DNA of 64,000 nucleotides, taken from a virus. Positions 48,555 to 57,645 of the stretch are shown here, one piece after another. The notes below the pieces were generated by a model. It searched no databases, had not been told where the DNA came from, and saw only the letters and a list, made by a program, of their open reading frames with translations. The translations under genes were made by a program, and so were the position numbers. The stretch lies in the IMG/VR virus record IMGVR_UViG_3300034407_002547, positions 1-64,000 of that record. The stretch is one strand, 5' to 3'. Within the stretch, counting starts at the first letter, position 1. Each line of letters begins with the position of its first letter.

Positions 48555-49975
48555 TTTGTTTTAAACTCTTGATAAAGTGACATTAGGTGACTTTCAGTGA
48601 TATCTTCAAGATTGACTGTGTTATTACCCATACCCTGCATAGCCAATGCATTGTCGCCAGGGTTGTTAGGATTAACTTGCTGCTTCTGTCTGTTAAGACC
48701 ACCACTAATTGTATTAACAAGTGTTTCGGTATCAGCTGTTGCAGTATCGTCAGCAGCATTAGCAAAATCTTGATCTTCGGCAACAGCTTCGTGTTGCATA
48801 CCAAGCGAACCAAGTCCTGCTAGCTGTAGCAATGAACCAAGTTTGGCTGCATCTTCGTCTGTTGCAGTAACAGTTAGGCTTGGGCCGCTTTGATCATTCA
48901 TACTAACGTTGATATTCATACCTTCCATTAGTCTCATTGCATTTTGAGCAATATCGTTGCCTTCGTACACACTTGCATGTTTGTACAATGATTTACCGTT
49001 GCCACTTGCATCTGTTGCAACTGCGCCGGCTGTTGTTGTTTCTTCAACTTTTTCTTCCTCGTCGACTTGTACATCATCATCTAATTTGTGTGCTGTGTCT
49101 TTACTCATTGTAGTTTTGTGTGTTTTGCCGCCAAACTCGAAATCTTTTTTACCTGCACGTGCTGCCGCCGCTGCCGCTTGATTAAATGCATTTTCGTCAA
49201 TGTCATCTTCGTTAACTGCATCTTCGTTCATGTCATTGTGTCTACGGAAGTCTGCCACGAAGTCTTGTAGTGTATCGCCATCTAGGTAGCGCACTAATTC
49301 GCTGAAGACTGGGTGAGCTGCACAGTCTAATTCGTCGCATAACTCCCAAATAGACTCAGCACTATCGCCCACTGCTTCTTCAACTGACTCTTCCCATGGT
49401 GCTTTCTTTAGAGATACTTTTTTTCTTTCTTCGCCACGCTCTGGTTCGGATGCTTTTGCTAATGCCTGCATGTGTGCACGTTCATCTTCATCTGATGATT
49501 CGCTTACTGCATTACAATTGCAATGCTTGCAATCTGGTGGACAGTTACAGTCTTCTGCTTTAACATCACTGCCGCAGCACTTGTCCGAACAATGTGTGTC
49601 TTTTGCTTCCGCAACATCTTCATCATCTAACACTACTTCGCTTGCAATTCTACTAGCAGCAGATTCGGCAGTTTCGCTTTCGCCGGCCGCTTCTTCAATT
49701 TCACTTAGAGGCACACCTGCTAGTTCAGCTAAACGTGACATCATAGCATCTTTAAGCTCAGCTTTGATAGTCCCAGCAGTTTCTTTAACTTCTTTGAGTT
49801 TGGCAAGGTTGTCCATGCTTAGTGCAGTGTCTGCAAAAATACTGTCATCTTCGGATATAGCTTTAGTTGATTCTTTTTTGAGGTTTTCAATATTACCAGC
49901 TGTGTCACTTTCCATGATAGGAGTTTTATTAGCAACGTCTTGTAATTTTGCGAGTGTTGTGTAAATGTTGTCCAT
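48551..49975 (-). CDS. acidic virion-type protein with a dense cysteine cluster
   Basis: 474 residues, acidic, with low-complexity Asp/Glu/Ala stretches. Residues about 130-157 contain nine Cys in 28 positions (HCSDKCCGSDVKAEDCNC followed by PPDCKHCNCNA), which looks like a compact metal-binding knot. Later parts are WELCDELDCAAHPVFSELV, QAAAAAARAGKKDFEFGGK and a C-terminal helix ESHLMSLYQEFK. It is between the structural gene 49987-50595 and 47628-48554 in a late operon. Prohead core or internal protein is plausible. No family recognised. Confidence 0.6.
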   Translation of the reverse strand: MDNIYTTLAKLQDVANKTPIMESDTAGNIENLKKESTKAISEDDSIFADTALSMDNLAKLKEVKETAGTIKAELKDAMMSRLAELAGVPLSEIEEAAGESETAESAASRIASEVVLDDEDVAEAKDTHCSDKCCGSDVKAEDCNCPPDCKHCNCNAVSESSDEDERAHMQALAKASEPERGEERKKVSLKKAPWEESVEEAVGDSAESIWELCDELDCAAHPVFSELVRYLDGDTLQDFVADFRRHNDMNEDAVNEDDIDENAFNQAAAAAARAGKKDFEFGGKTHKTTMSKDTAHKLDDDVQVDEEEKVEETTTAGAVATDASGNGKSLYKHASVYEGNDIAQNAMRLMEGMNINVSMNDQSGPSLTVTATDEDAAKLGSLLQLAGLGSLGMQHEAVAEDQDFANAADDTATADTETLVNTISGGLNRQKQQVNPNNPGDNALAMQGMGNNTVNLEDITESHLMSLYQEFKTK

Positions 49976-49986
49976 GTGTTTGTTCC

Positions 49987-50595
49987 TTAACTATCTGCTT
50001 TACCAGCGGAACTTTTCACCGTTGGAATTTTGTTTTTACCCATAATTGGGCTGTCTTTACCAGCTGGAGTATCGGTGTTGTAAACTGCTGGTGCAGTTTT
50101 ACCGCCTGCAATTGTGTAATCACTTGCATACTCGTTGCCTACTACTTCACGCTGATAGGGGTCAGCACTGTAGTATTCGCTAGCTTCTTTAGACTCAGCA
50201 CTATTTGGCCCGTATTCAGTACCAAGTAGCGGATTTGTTTGATCGTCATATCCATCACGCTCGTTGTCAACGCTGTCAGCATATCCAGCTTGTTGAATAA
50301 TCATATGGTTTGGATCCATACCCATTAACCTGGCAATCTGCATAATCTGTGGCGGAGTTGCTGGATAGTTAAACGATACGTCAAAGAACGACATGCCTTC
50401 GTTTTCAACACCTGGAAAATCTTGAAGTGTTTTTTGAATTGGTAATCTTTTTACATCGGACATAGTAATAACGTCAAACTGTTGAAGTTTTTCTTCTAGT
50501 GCGTTAATAAACTTTGCATCCGTATCACCGAGTATTTTGATTCTATAATCAAAAGTTTTTTTAGACTCGGTTAGATAGCTTGCGAATGATTTCAT
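49987..50595 (-). CDS. conserved structural protein of the gp16 neighbourhood
   Basis: 202 residues. FDYRIKILGDTDAKFINALEEKLQQF at the start is a compact alpha-beta domain, then FFDVSFNYPATPPQI and MQIARLMGMDPNHMIIQQ. The C-terminal third is Gly/Ser/Lys-rich and disordered. From memory this matches a conserved virion protein of marine T4-like phages encoded near gp16. A late box (50613-50624) lies upstream of the ATG. Confidence 0.62.
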   Translation of the reverse strand: MKSFASYLTESKKTFDYRIKILGDTDAKFINALEEKLQQFDVITMSDVKRLPIQKTLQDFPGVENEGMSFFDVSFNYPATPPQIMQIARLMGMDPNHMIIQQAGYADSVDNERDGYDDQTNPLLGTEYGPNSAESKEASEYYSADPYQREVVGNEYASDYTIAGGKTAPAVYNTDTPAGKDSPIMGKNKIPTVKSSAGKADS

Positions 50596-50612
50596 CTTGT
50601 TAATCCCCTATG

Positions 50613-50624
50613 ACAGTATTTAGC
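50613..50624 (-). promoter_or_regulatory. T4-late-like promoter box
   Basis: Minus-strand GCTAAATACTGT, 17 nt before the 50595 start, with GGGGA between. Identical to the boxes at 2023 and 60479. Confidence 0.6.
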
Positions 50625-50632
50625 CAAATATG

Positions 50633-51154
50633 TTACTTTTCGTCTTTGTCTGTGTTCAATAAACGATCTAATAGCGCATTGCGGTCCAGTATCATTCCTG
50701 TGCCTGTAGTAGTATCGTTTTCATCGTTGCTGTTAGAAGCCGCTTGGGCCGCTTTAGCATCCAATGCGGCTTTCTTTAGTTGTAAATCAACCATTTTAAG
50801 CTTTTTGTTTAACTTTGCTGTTTTTGCAGTAATAGCATGCCCAAGCATGGTACTTGCTACACTGAACACATCACTAGCCCACCGACTGTCTATGTTCATG
50901 CCAAGATCCATTAAGTCGTCAAAGCTTTTAGTTGCCTTGTCTGACAACTCATCCATTTCTTGGTCACTAGCATCAAGCCCTCTTACTTGAGGCAGAGCAG
51001 CTTGTACTTTATCAAGCTCACTAAGTGCATTTTGCATTACCGGCATGTTATCAGGCGTTGGATCTGGAACATTGTCGGGTACTACTTCGTTAGCAAGCCC
51101 ATCATCGGTGTCAGAATCAGGTAGTTCAAATAATTCTTCGAGTTTACGTGTCAT
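50633..51154 (-). CDS. 16: terminase small subunit, T4 gp16-like
   Basis: 173 residues (T4 gp16 164). The helical middle, LDASDQEMDELSDKATKSFDDLM and TMLGHAITAKTAKLNKKLKM near residues 70-120, matches gp16 of marine T4-like phages as I recall it. The N-terminus is acidic and Pro-rich, the C-terminus is a short helix (LDRNALLDRLL). gp16 recognises DNA and stimulates gp17. The late box 51159-51166 is only 4 nt from the ATG, so a leaderless late mRNA is predicted. Confidence 0.75.
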   Translation of the reverse strand: MTRKLEELFELPDSDTDDGLANEVVPDNVPDPTPDNMPVMQNALSELDKVQAALPQVRGLDASDQEMDELSDKATKSFDDLMDLGMNIDSRWASDVFSVASTMLGHAITAKTAKLNKKLKMVDLQLKKAALDAKAAQAASNSNDENDTTTGTGMILDRNALLDRLLNTDKDEK

Positions 51155-51158
51155 GCTG

Positions 51159-51166
51159 TATTTATA
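51159..51166 (-). promoter_or_regulatory. perfect late TATAAATA box, 4 nt from ATG
   Basis: Minus-strand TATAAATA then CAGC and the gp16 ATG at 51154. Confidence 0.65.
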
Positions 51167-51185
51167 ACCTTAAAACTCAGTGTTT

Positions 51186-51626
51186 TTATTTGCGTTTTTT
51201 ACCTTGATGGAAAATATCATCCTCTGTAATAACTCTGAAAGTAATACCACTTCGTTTGCACCAAGCTTGTGCCGCTGCCCACTTAGCATAGTTAACAGCA
51301 ACAACAGCTTTTTCTTTATTTGATGCTTTGCTTTCAAGCACACTTTGTTTCTTGGGCTTGATTTCGATTAGTTCAGTAATAACTTTGTTGTGTCGATTTT
51401 TATATTGTATAAGAAAATCCGGGATGTAGCGTGATTGCTTTCCAGTAAGTGGATTTCTATACGGAATAGCAAGACTTTCGCTTGCCCAACTTACAATGTT
51501 GTCATTGGTATCGCAGAATCGCATAAATGCTAATTCCCACCCACTGCGATATTTAGGCACGCCTTTGCCTGAATATTTAGATTGATTTAGTACTGTGTAG
51601 TAGCCTTGTTGGTACTTATTGGCCAT
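51186..51626 (-). CDS. 4: head completion protein, T4 gp4-like nuclease fold
   Basis: 146 residues. VPKYRSGWELAFMRFCDTN near residue 23 and SRYIPDFLIQY and ITELIEIKPKKQ near residue 85 give the Glu, Asp and ExK residues of a TnsA-like endonuclease core. T4 gp4 (also called gp50/gp65) completes heads after packaging. AGGT lies before the ATG. The order gp16, gp4-like, then tail genes on the same strand is in line with marine T4-like phages. Confidence 0.78.
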   Translation of the reverse strand: MANKYQQGYYTVLNQSKYSGKGVPKYRSGWELAFMRFCDTNDNIVSWASESLAIPYRNPLTGKQSRYIPDFLIQYKNRHNKVITELIEIKPKKQSVLESKASNKEKAVVAVNYAKWAAAQAWCKRSGITFRVITEDDIFHQGKKRK

Positions 51627-51633
51627 GGCTTAC

Positions 51634-51993
51634 CTATATAACTATGTTGCGAGCGGCGTATTGATTTGGAGTAGCTGTAGTTGAAATACCTAGTAGTGTT
51701 GCATTACTACGTAGATTGTTAAGATAATATGCTAACGTGGCAGTAATCTGTACTTGATTTTGATTGCTTAGGTCATTAAGAATGGTTTCAACTGGTGTGT
51801 TGCTGTCACGTGCAATTTGAAAAACATTTAGTGTGAAATTTCTAGCGGCCATTTCGTCAGCAAATATAGGAGTAAAAAAACTCAACACGACATCGTAATC
51901 GTTGCTATTAATGTTAAGTTCACGTCCGTAGAAATCGTTAAACACTCTCACAGTTGGATCTGTATTTGGATTTACATAGTTTACAGTTGCCAT
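51634..51993 (-). CDS. conserved structural-region protein
   Basis: 119 residues, YVNPNTDPTVRVFNDFYGRE at the start, helical then strand-rich, no recognised catalytic motif. It lies 2 nt from the tube-related gene and 7 nt from gp4-like. A baseplate or tail assembly role is inferred from location alone. Confidence 0.58.
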   Translation of the reverse strand: MATVNYVNPNTDPTVRVFNDFYGRELNINSNDYDVVLSFFTPIFADEMAARNFTLNVFQIARDSNTPVETILNDLSNQNQVQITATLAYYLNNLRSNATLLGISTTATPNQYAARNIVI

Positions 51994-51995
51994 TA

Positions 51996-53210
51996 CTAGT
52001 ATATTCCTCCGCCGCCATTGGTCTGTGTTGGAATAGTTGATGGACCGTTTGGGTTTATCGGATCAGCTGGTTTTAATGTTGAAGGACTGTTTTGACTGGT
52101 TATTGCACTCTGTTGACTAGCCTGGTTAGGAAACAAAACGCCTCGTGTTATGCCTGGTAGTTGAGATTTGATTGTGCTTGTTAGCATATCAATTGATTCT
52201 GTTTTGAGTATACTCACTAAATCTTTACCTTTAAATGTTTGATATGCGGTGCCGGCTCCTTGTATTGCTCCAACAACACCAGCAAGATTACCTGCACTTA
52301 AATCAGTCATAATACCCGATGCTGCATCAATAAGTCCACCGTTACCTAGTATGTTTGACGTACTACCTGTGCGAGCTAGCGGGCTTGTAACTGCATCATA
52401 ATTTCCTGGATTTGCAAATGATGGTATGCCACCATCTGGTTTACTGCCTGTTAGTGCTCCGTTGTAATATTTAACTGTTTCATACTCAAAAGTAAAAGTA
52501 TTTTGCATAATACCGGCATCGTCAGCATAACTGTACGTGTCATGATCAAATGAAGTAATAATTGGATTAATAAGGGTGTAGGCTGCCCATTTGTGCTGAT
52601 CAAAACCAAACACAGTGATATCACGAAAAAACGGTGGTTTGCCGCCTCTGGTGCCATCAGTGTAACTTTCGCCTATGTATCCCCAGTCGTTAATTTCTCT
52701 GTCTTGTGTGTAAATATCTCGATAGTTGTAAGGATATGCTGCACCAGGATCGACCCCTTGTGCATTTTGTCCCAAACTGCCATTGGTAACAGAGGCATCA
52801 AAATATTTCTGGCTAGCATCTTTGTAATAGTATGCATAATAGTTGTACCACAATGCACGAGATAGGTCGCTGGCATCATCGTGCATTGTACAAACAATAG
52901 GATCATATTCAATTTGAGTCTGAACCTTGCGTTTTCTATTGTATTGATTCATAGTTTCAACACTAAATTTATAGCTAGGAAGCTTAACTTCTTTGACTAG
53001 CAAACTTAGGTTGTTTAAATCTTGTGTTTGGAAAACATTTCGTAGTTGAGGTATTTGCTGCACATTCAAATTGAATACAACATGATATAGGAACTTACGC
53101 CGCGGTGCAAGAGCATAACCATCGCTACGAAATGTCTTGCTTGCGTGTGTATAGTCCTTAAGGAAATCGTTACCGAAAAATCCTTTTAAGAAATCTTCAC
53201 CAAAGGCCAT
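51996..53210 (-). CDS. tail-tube-related baseplate protein (gp54-like)
   Basis: 404 residues. Residues 35-280 share the tube-protein type of region: RRKFLYHVVFNLN, LSLLVKEVKLPSYKFSVETM, then NDWGYIGESY and FDHDTYSYADDAGIMQNTFTFEYETV. The C-terminal 120 residues are Gly/Ala/Ser/Gln-rich with LVSILKTESIDML. This fits the tube initiator gp54 or a tube-baseplate adaptor, but which is uncertain. Immediately downstream of gp19. Confidence 0.6.
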   Translation of the reverse strand: MAFGEDFLKGFFGNDFLKDYTHASKTFRSDGYALAPRRKFLYHVVFNLNVQQIPQLRNVFQTQDLNNLSLLVKEVKLPSYKFSVETMNQYNRKRKVQTQIEYDPIVCTMHDDASDLSRALWYNYYAYYYKDASQKYFDASVTNGSLGQNAQGVDPGAAYPYNYRDIYTQDREINDWGYIGESYTDGTRGGKPPFFRDITVFGFDQHKWAAYTLINPIITSFDHDTYSYADDAGIMQNTFTFEYETVKYYNGALTGSKPDGGIPSFANPGNYDAVTSPLARTGSTSNILGNGGLIDAASGIMTDLSAGNLAGVVGAIQGAGTAYQTFKGKDLVSILKTESIDMLTSTIKSQLPGITRGVLFPNQASQQSAITSQNSPSTLKPADPINPNGPSTIPTQTNGGGGIY

Positions 53211-53223
53211 AAGTTACTCCTTA

Positions 53224-53841
53224 TTAGCCGGAAACTACATCACCTAGTGTTCTACCTACGGCTGCACCTACACCGGATCCAATTGGTGTTTGTATAGCAT
53301 TGTCGAAACGCATTGTCATACCAATAGTTACTGGCTCATTTGAACCATAGTTTAGATCACCATAGTTTGCTTCAGTAATAAAGCAACCATACATTTCCCA
53401 TGTTTCTAGTACAACTGGTTCGCTTGTGCCGTTGCCACCATCGAGAATTTCACAACGTGTAGTGAATTTATAATCAATGCCAGAACTTGCAGAAGCTTGT
53501 TCCATAAAGTCTAGTTGTTTCTGTAGCTGTTCGCCAATTAGTTTGCTTACGTTTCCGCCAGCATCGTCACGGAAGTTAGCACTTGTTGTAGCCCAAGTAT
53601 GCTTGCCAGCTAGGTACATTCTACTGTTGTAGATCTCAATTGGAATTTCTTCAAAAGACACACTAGGACGAGTGAAATCCATTACTTGCTTGGTTAGCTC
53701 TGTTCTTGGGGTTGATACACCTAAGTTTTCAAATACCACTCTAAATCGGTATTTTAGTTTAGGCATTAACAGTCCCTGTGTCGGACTACTCTGGTCACTA
53801 GCCAAAGGCACTGTCATTCTTGATAGCGATGATACGGCCAT
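53224..53841 (-). CDS. 19: tail tube protein, T4 gp19 type
   Basis: 205 residues (T4 gp19 163). PKLKYRFRVVFENLG near residue 27, TKQVMDFTRPSVSFEEIPIEIYNSRMYLAGKHTW cut here into its two parts of core strands, and CFITEANYGDLNYGSNEPVTIGMT form the gp19 beta-sandwich. It polymerises into the inner tube. Late box GATAAATA at 53865-53872 with AGGAG before the ATG; the sheath gene upstream ends in its own terminator. Confidence 0.85.
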   Translation of the reverse strand: MAVSSLSRMTVPLASDQSSPTQGLLMPKLKYRFRVVFENLGVSTPRTELTKQVMDFTRPSVSFEEIPIEIYNSRMYLAGKHTWATTSANFRDDAGGNVSKLIGEQLQKQLDFMEQASASSGIDYKFTTRCEILDGGNGTSEPVVLETWEMYGCFITEANYGDLNYGSNEPVTIGMTMRFDNAIQTPIGSGVGAAVGRTLGDVVSG

Positions 53842-53864
53842 TCTTTATTCTCCTATTACGTACT

Positions 53865-53872
53865 TATTTATC
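53865..53872 (-). promoter_or_regulatory. T4-late-like promoter box of gp19
   Basis: Minus-strand GATAAATA about 25 nt upstream of the 53841 ATG, followed by TAGGAG. Confidence 0.6.
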
Positions 53873-53885
53873 TTAATTATGTCAC

Positions 53886-53915
53886 AAGAAAATGGAACCG
53901 AGGCTCCATTTTCAT
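53886..53915 (-). terminator. intrinsic terminator of the sheath gene
   Basis: Nine-base-pair stem GAAAATGGA (53888-53896) with TCCATTTTC (53905-53913), loop 8 nt, with TTTTCTT at its 3' side on the minus strand. Confidence 0.8.
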
Positions 53916-53929
53916 GTATTTTAATAGTA

Positions 53930-56900
53930 TTAAACAGCCGATGAAGATGCTACATTACCAGCAGCAATCTCGCCTGTGTTCTTGATTCTAACCGGAATGT
54001 AGATAAACTCAACAGCTTTAACCGGCTCAATTGCAACATCAACGTATAGTTCGTTTCTGTCAATTCTAGCTGGCGTGTTGTTTGATTCATCACAAACTAC
54101 CAAGTAATCATAAAGACCACGTTTTGCAACCAAGTCGATCATCAAGCTTTCAATTGAGTTCTTGATTTCGTCTCTTGTGAGTTTATCATTTGGTTCAAAC
54201 ACAAAGCCTTTAGCAATAACTTCAAGTCTACCACGGATAAACGCTACTAGTCTTGCAACGTTAATTCTATCTAGTGCAGTCTCACTAGATGTTGTCTTGT
54301 TACCATAGTTAAGTATCCCGCTACCCGGAATGAACGTAATTGGGTTAATGTTGTTCTCGTATAGTGTATCACGTAATCCTTGGCGAATTGCTGTTTGTGT
54401 AAATGCGCCTGTTTGTGCATTTACATAACCAAGTGCATTAGCGTTATCAACTGTGCCTCTACGAGTGCCAGCTGGTGCTAACCAAGGATATGCAACATCA
54501 TCGCTGCGAACAACTGTGCGTAACATCATGTGCGACGAAGGAGCAACTACTACTTGACCGCTTAGGTCAGTTGTTTGACAACTTGGATAAAACACACCGT
54601 AATATGGATCTGCTACAGACAACCCGTCGCCATTTGCATTAGTTGCCCAATTAACAATATCTGTACTATTATCTGCTAGACGCATCGGAGTGTCGCCAAT
54701 GACAAATGCTGTGTTGTTACGCTCGTTGTTTAGTGCAATCATATTGCTTGCAAGTTCTTCGTAGTTTGGACATGCAATCAAATTATACTGTCTTTGCTCT
54801 TCACGAAGTTCTTGTGCACCATCAATGCTAGATTTTAATGCAGCAACAACCATTGCTCTTACTGCTTTGCGACCTGCATACATAGAACCATCTGATTGGT
54901 TACCACTGGCTGTTACCCAAGCGGCTGTCTCAGTTGGTAGTACATCATTTGGGAAATCAGAGTAATTAAAGTAATTAACTTCGTAGCTCTTAACATTAAA
55001 GCCACTACGTCTGGTATTCCAAAGCAACATGCCTTCCGGATATAGTGTAGCATCCGGTGCATCAATGTCAAGATAGTCGCTTGTTAGCAAGCTCTTGATT
55101 GTTGGGATAGCATCTGTGATTGGATCAGTTGTGCCATTTGTTGCCCAACGTGCGTCCAAGAATGCAATACCATTTTGTGTTGTTTGGTCAGTGTTATCAA
55201 GTAGTACCCACTGATCCACAGCGTTAACTGACTGCCAACGATATATTGTTGGGTAGTTGTCTAGGTCTGCGGTCGAAACCCACAAGTCACCATATACTAA
55301 TGCACTGTCGTCACTTTGTTTTGTTGGTGCAGTTACAGAAACAATTGGACCGTTTGGCGAACATGCACTTAGGTTGTAACCACGTTGATCGCTTGAAACA
55401 TTTTGATAACCTTTCCAAGCGCCGCCACTGTTAACTAGGATGTCAACTTGGTCTATTGCGCTGTAATACCAGTTTGTACCATCTACTGGATCAGTGCTTG
55501 GCGGTGTTGCATTTGCTGTATAGCTGTTAACACTTCCACCAAGTGGTTCCCATCCGCTTAGTAAAATGTCACTGTTGTTGCCAGCAGTTACACCTTGTAC
55601 AGTAGTAATAAAGCCGGCATTATTTACCGGAGTACCTGTTGTATCTTTAAGAGTGATATTTCCGCCCAATGTATGTTCAATTTGAACTGCGCCAGTTGAC
55701 AATACTCTTGCAGTGGTGTTTGGAACATTGGCTGCAAGGAATGCTGTTACAAAATCTGTTGCAGTAGTACCACCTAGTGTTGCTGTTACTGCGGTAGTCA
55801 TTGTTGTACTATTAGCAGCACTGGCTTGAATAGTAAACTGATCTGCACTAATAAAAAATGGAGATGTGTCATCACCAGTAATCAATGTTGCACCAGTGGA
55901 ATAACGTTCAAACACTTTGTAAGTAAATGTATTGTTTTCTTGTACATCATTTCTTACATATAGTGCGCCGATTGCAATATTTTTTCCGCCGCCTGATGGG
56001 TCAAGAGCTTTTTGTGCTGCTTGATCACTTGCATACACCGGAGTGTTTTGTGTAATAAATGTATCTGTTGCAATGTCGTATTTTCTAACAACAATATTAG
56101 CGCCAGCATTAACGTTTGTCGTTTTTGCCCAGACACTTCCTGTTGGGTGTGGTTCTGCACCTGTTGCAGCCCAGCTTGGGTTTTGATAGTGCGGCGACAT
56201 TTGTAGCACAGGAGCATAATACTGGCGGGCTGTGATGCCTAGCTCAGTAAGCAACGTTGTGCTATTGCCATTTTCCACCATACAGATACCGTTGCCGTCA
56301 TCTGTAGATCCGTCATTGGAGCCGTTACTGTCAATGTAAATATTTAACTTACCATTGGATACGTTGGCACTAATACCTGCAATGGCTGCGTTATTGATAT
56401 CGGTTGCTAATTGGGCAACAGTTGTGCCACTTAGCGTAACTTGAACATCGTTAAGATAAATGCTTTGGGCAGTTGTAAGTGTTGGGTTAGTTGTTGTGCT
56501 TGTAATTGAAGGCCAACTGTTTTTCCAGTCATCACTGCCGACTAGCACCCAAGTGTTAGCTACTACTGCTGGGCTACTGTCTGCGTTGCCGGCAGTTTTA
56601 TAATACACTGGGTTGTTTTTATTAGTTGCTACAACTGCATAATCTCCGATGCTGCCAATTGAATCAAGAGGTATACCGGCTGCAAGGTCGCTTGTGTTAG
56701 TAATAACAATCGGAGTTTTAGCTGTAAATGTTTCAGTAGATTCGCTCCACTGGAATGCACCCCATGCTGTTGTGCCAGTGTCTAGCCAATATGCACCATC
56801 TGATGGATCACCTGTTGGGCGTGTTGTTGTTGCTGTTAATGCAGCCAGGTCAATGTCTGCTCTTTGTACATACGCTCTATTACTGATACCCAAAACTGAG

Positions 56901-57193
56901 TATGCAGCAAGCAATCCATATTCGTTAAGTTCGTATCCGTTAATACTTGTTCCAGCACTTGTGCTGTAGAAAAACGGTGTACCAAATGTTGCTGCTAGAT
57001 CTCGTTGTGAAGTGATCAAGTAAGGTTTGTTTGCATTTGCTGCTGTGGTGCCGGCTGCTACGCCAACACCTGCTCCGCTTACTTTATTCTGTGCTGTTGC
57101 AACAAGAATAAACGGAACTGAATTAGTTGGGGCTGGAAGATAGTTACTTTCGTCGATGATTGTAACTTCTACGCCTGGAGATGTTAGTGCCAT
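53930..57193 (-). CDS. 18: tail sheath protein, T4 gp18 type, enlarged
   Basis: 1087 residues against 659 in T4. The N-terminus ALTSPGVEVTIIDESNYLPAP and the C-terminal domain (residues about 780-1080: GRKAVRAMVVAALKSS, CPNYEELASNMIALNNERN, YPWLAPAGTRRG, NPITFIPGSGILNYGNKT, RLVAFIRGRLEVIAKGF) are clear gp18 elements. The middle holds inserted repeat-like modules with G-x-x-W/Y and W cores near residues 133, 350, 540 and 640. The sheath contracts to drive the tube into the host. Late TATAAATA at 57230-57237, AAAGGA before the ATG. Confidence 0.93.
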   Translation of the reverse strand: MALTSPGVEVTIIDESNYLPAPTNSVPFILVATAQNKVSGAGVGVAAGTTAANANKPYLITSQRDLAATFGTPFFYSTSAGTSINGYELNEYGLLAAYSVLGISNRAYVQRADIDLAALTATTTRPTGDPSDGAYWLDTGTTAWGAFQWSESTETFTAKTPIVITNTSDLAAGIPLDSIGSIGDYAVVATNKNNPVYYKTAGNADSSPAVVANTWVLVGSDDWKNSWPSITSTTTNPTLTTAQSIYLNDVQVTLSGTTVAQLATDINNAAIAGISANVSNGKLNIYIDSNGSNDGSTDDGNGICMVENGNSTTLLTELGITARQYYAPVLQMSPHYQNPSWAATGAEPHPTGSVWAKTTNVNAGANIVVRKYDIATDTFITQNTPVYASDQAAQKALDPSGGGKNIAIGALYVRNDVQENNTFTYKVFERYSTGATLITGDDTSPFFISADQFTIQASAANSTTMTTAVTATLGGTTATDFVTAFLAANVPNTTARVLSTGAVQIEHTLGGNITLKDTTGTPVNNAGFITTVQGVTAGNNSDILLSGWEPLGGSVNSYTANATPPSTDPVDGTNWYYSAIDQVDILVNSGGAWKGYQNVSSDQRGYNLSACSPNGPIVSVTAPTKQSDDSALVYGDLWVSTADLDNYPTIYRWQSVNAVDQWVLLDNTDQTTQNGIAFLDARWATNGTTDPITDAIPTIKSLLTSDYLDIDAPDATLYPEGMLLWNTRRSGFNVKSYEVNYFNYSDFPNDVLPTETAAWVTASGNQSDGSMYAGRKAVRAMVVAALKSSIDGAQELREEQRQYNLIACPNYEELASNMIALNNERNNTAFVIGDTPMRLADNSTDIVNWATNANGDGLSVADPYYGVFYPSCQTTDLSGQVVVAPSSHMMLRTVVRSDDVAYPWLAPAGTRRGTVDNANALGYVNAQTGAFTQTAIRQGLRDTLYENNINPITFIPGSGILNYGNKTTSSETALDRINVARLVAFIRGRLEVIAKGFVFEPNDKLTRDEIKNSIESLMIDLVAKRGLYDYLVVCDESNNTPARIDRNELYVDVAIEPVKAVEFIYIPVRIKNTGEIAAGNVASSSAV

Positions 57194-57229
57194 GTTAATT
57201 GCTTCCTTTGTAAAAGTATTCGCTAATGA

Positions 57230-57237
57230 TATTTATA
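57230..57237 (-). promoter_or_regulatory. T4-late TATAAATA box of the sheath gene
   Basis: Minus-strand TATAAATA about 35 nt before the sheath ATG, with AAAGGAAG in the leader. Confidence 0.7.
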
Positions 57238-57286
57238 AAAATATACGAATTCCAGCTCCTTAGAGTGCCCTTTGCAAAGGTTTTAA

Positions 57287-57294
57287 TATAAATA
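57287..57294 (+). promoter_or_regulatory. T4-late TATAAATA box, 5 nt from ATG
   Basis: Plus-strand TATAAATA then ATTGC and the ATG at 57300. Confidence 0.65.
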
Positions 57295-57299
57295 ATTGC

Positions 57300-57644
57300 A
57301 TGAATAGACCTATATGCGCCGCATGCAACCGACGATTAGTTGCTGTTAACTATAAAAAAGAAGGCAAAACACATTATCGCACAAGATGCGATAATTGCAC
57401 AAGAAGAAATCGTCGCAAAAAAACGCCTGTGCCCAGGTGGCAACAGAACGGATTTAAAAAAAGTACAACATGTGATCGTTGTGGATTTAATGCTGTTAGT
57501 GGAGCACAGATTCTAGTATATCATATGGATGGTAATCTAAACAATAGCAACCTTGCTAATTTGAGATGTGTTTGTTTAAACTGCACAGTTGAAATTAATA
57601 GATTAGATTTACCATGGAAGGTTGGAGATCTAGTAGCAGATTAA
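57300..57644 (+). CDS. HNH-like zinc-ribbon protein
   Basis: 114 residues. CAACNRRL, TRCDNCTRRNRRKK, TCDRCGFNA and CVCLNC give four CxxC-type zinc knuckles; VYHMDGNLNNSNLANLR in the middle is the HNH-like His...Asn region. From memory this protein is conserved near sheath genes of marine T4-like phages. Nuclease activity is possible. Lone plus-strand gene; leaderless transcript predicted. Confidence 0.75.
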   Translation: MNRPICAACNRRLVAVNYKKEGKTHYRTRCDNCTRRNRRKKTPVPRWQQNGFKKSTTCDRCGFNAVSGAQILVYHMDGNLNNSNLANLRCVCLNCTVEINRLDLPWKVGDLVAD

Positions 57645-57645
57645 A

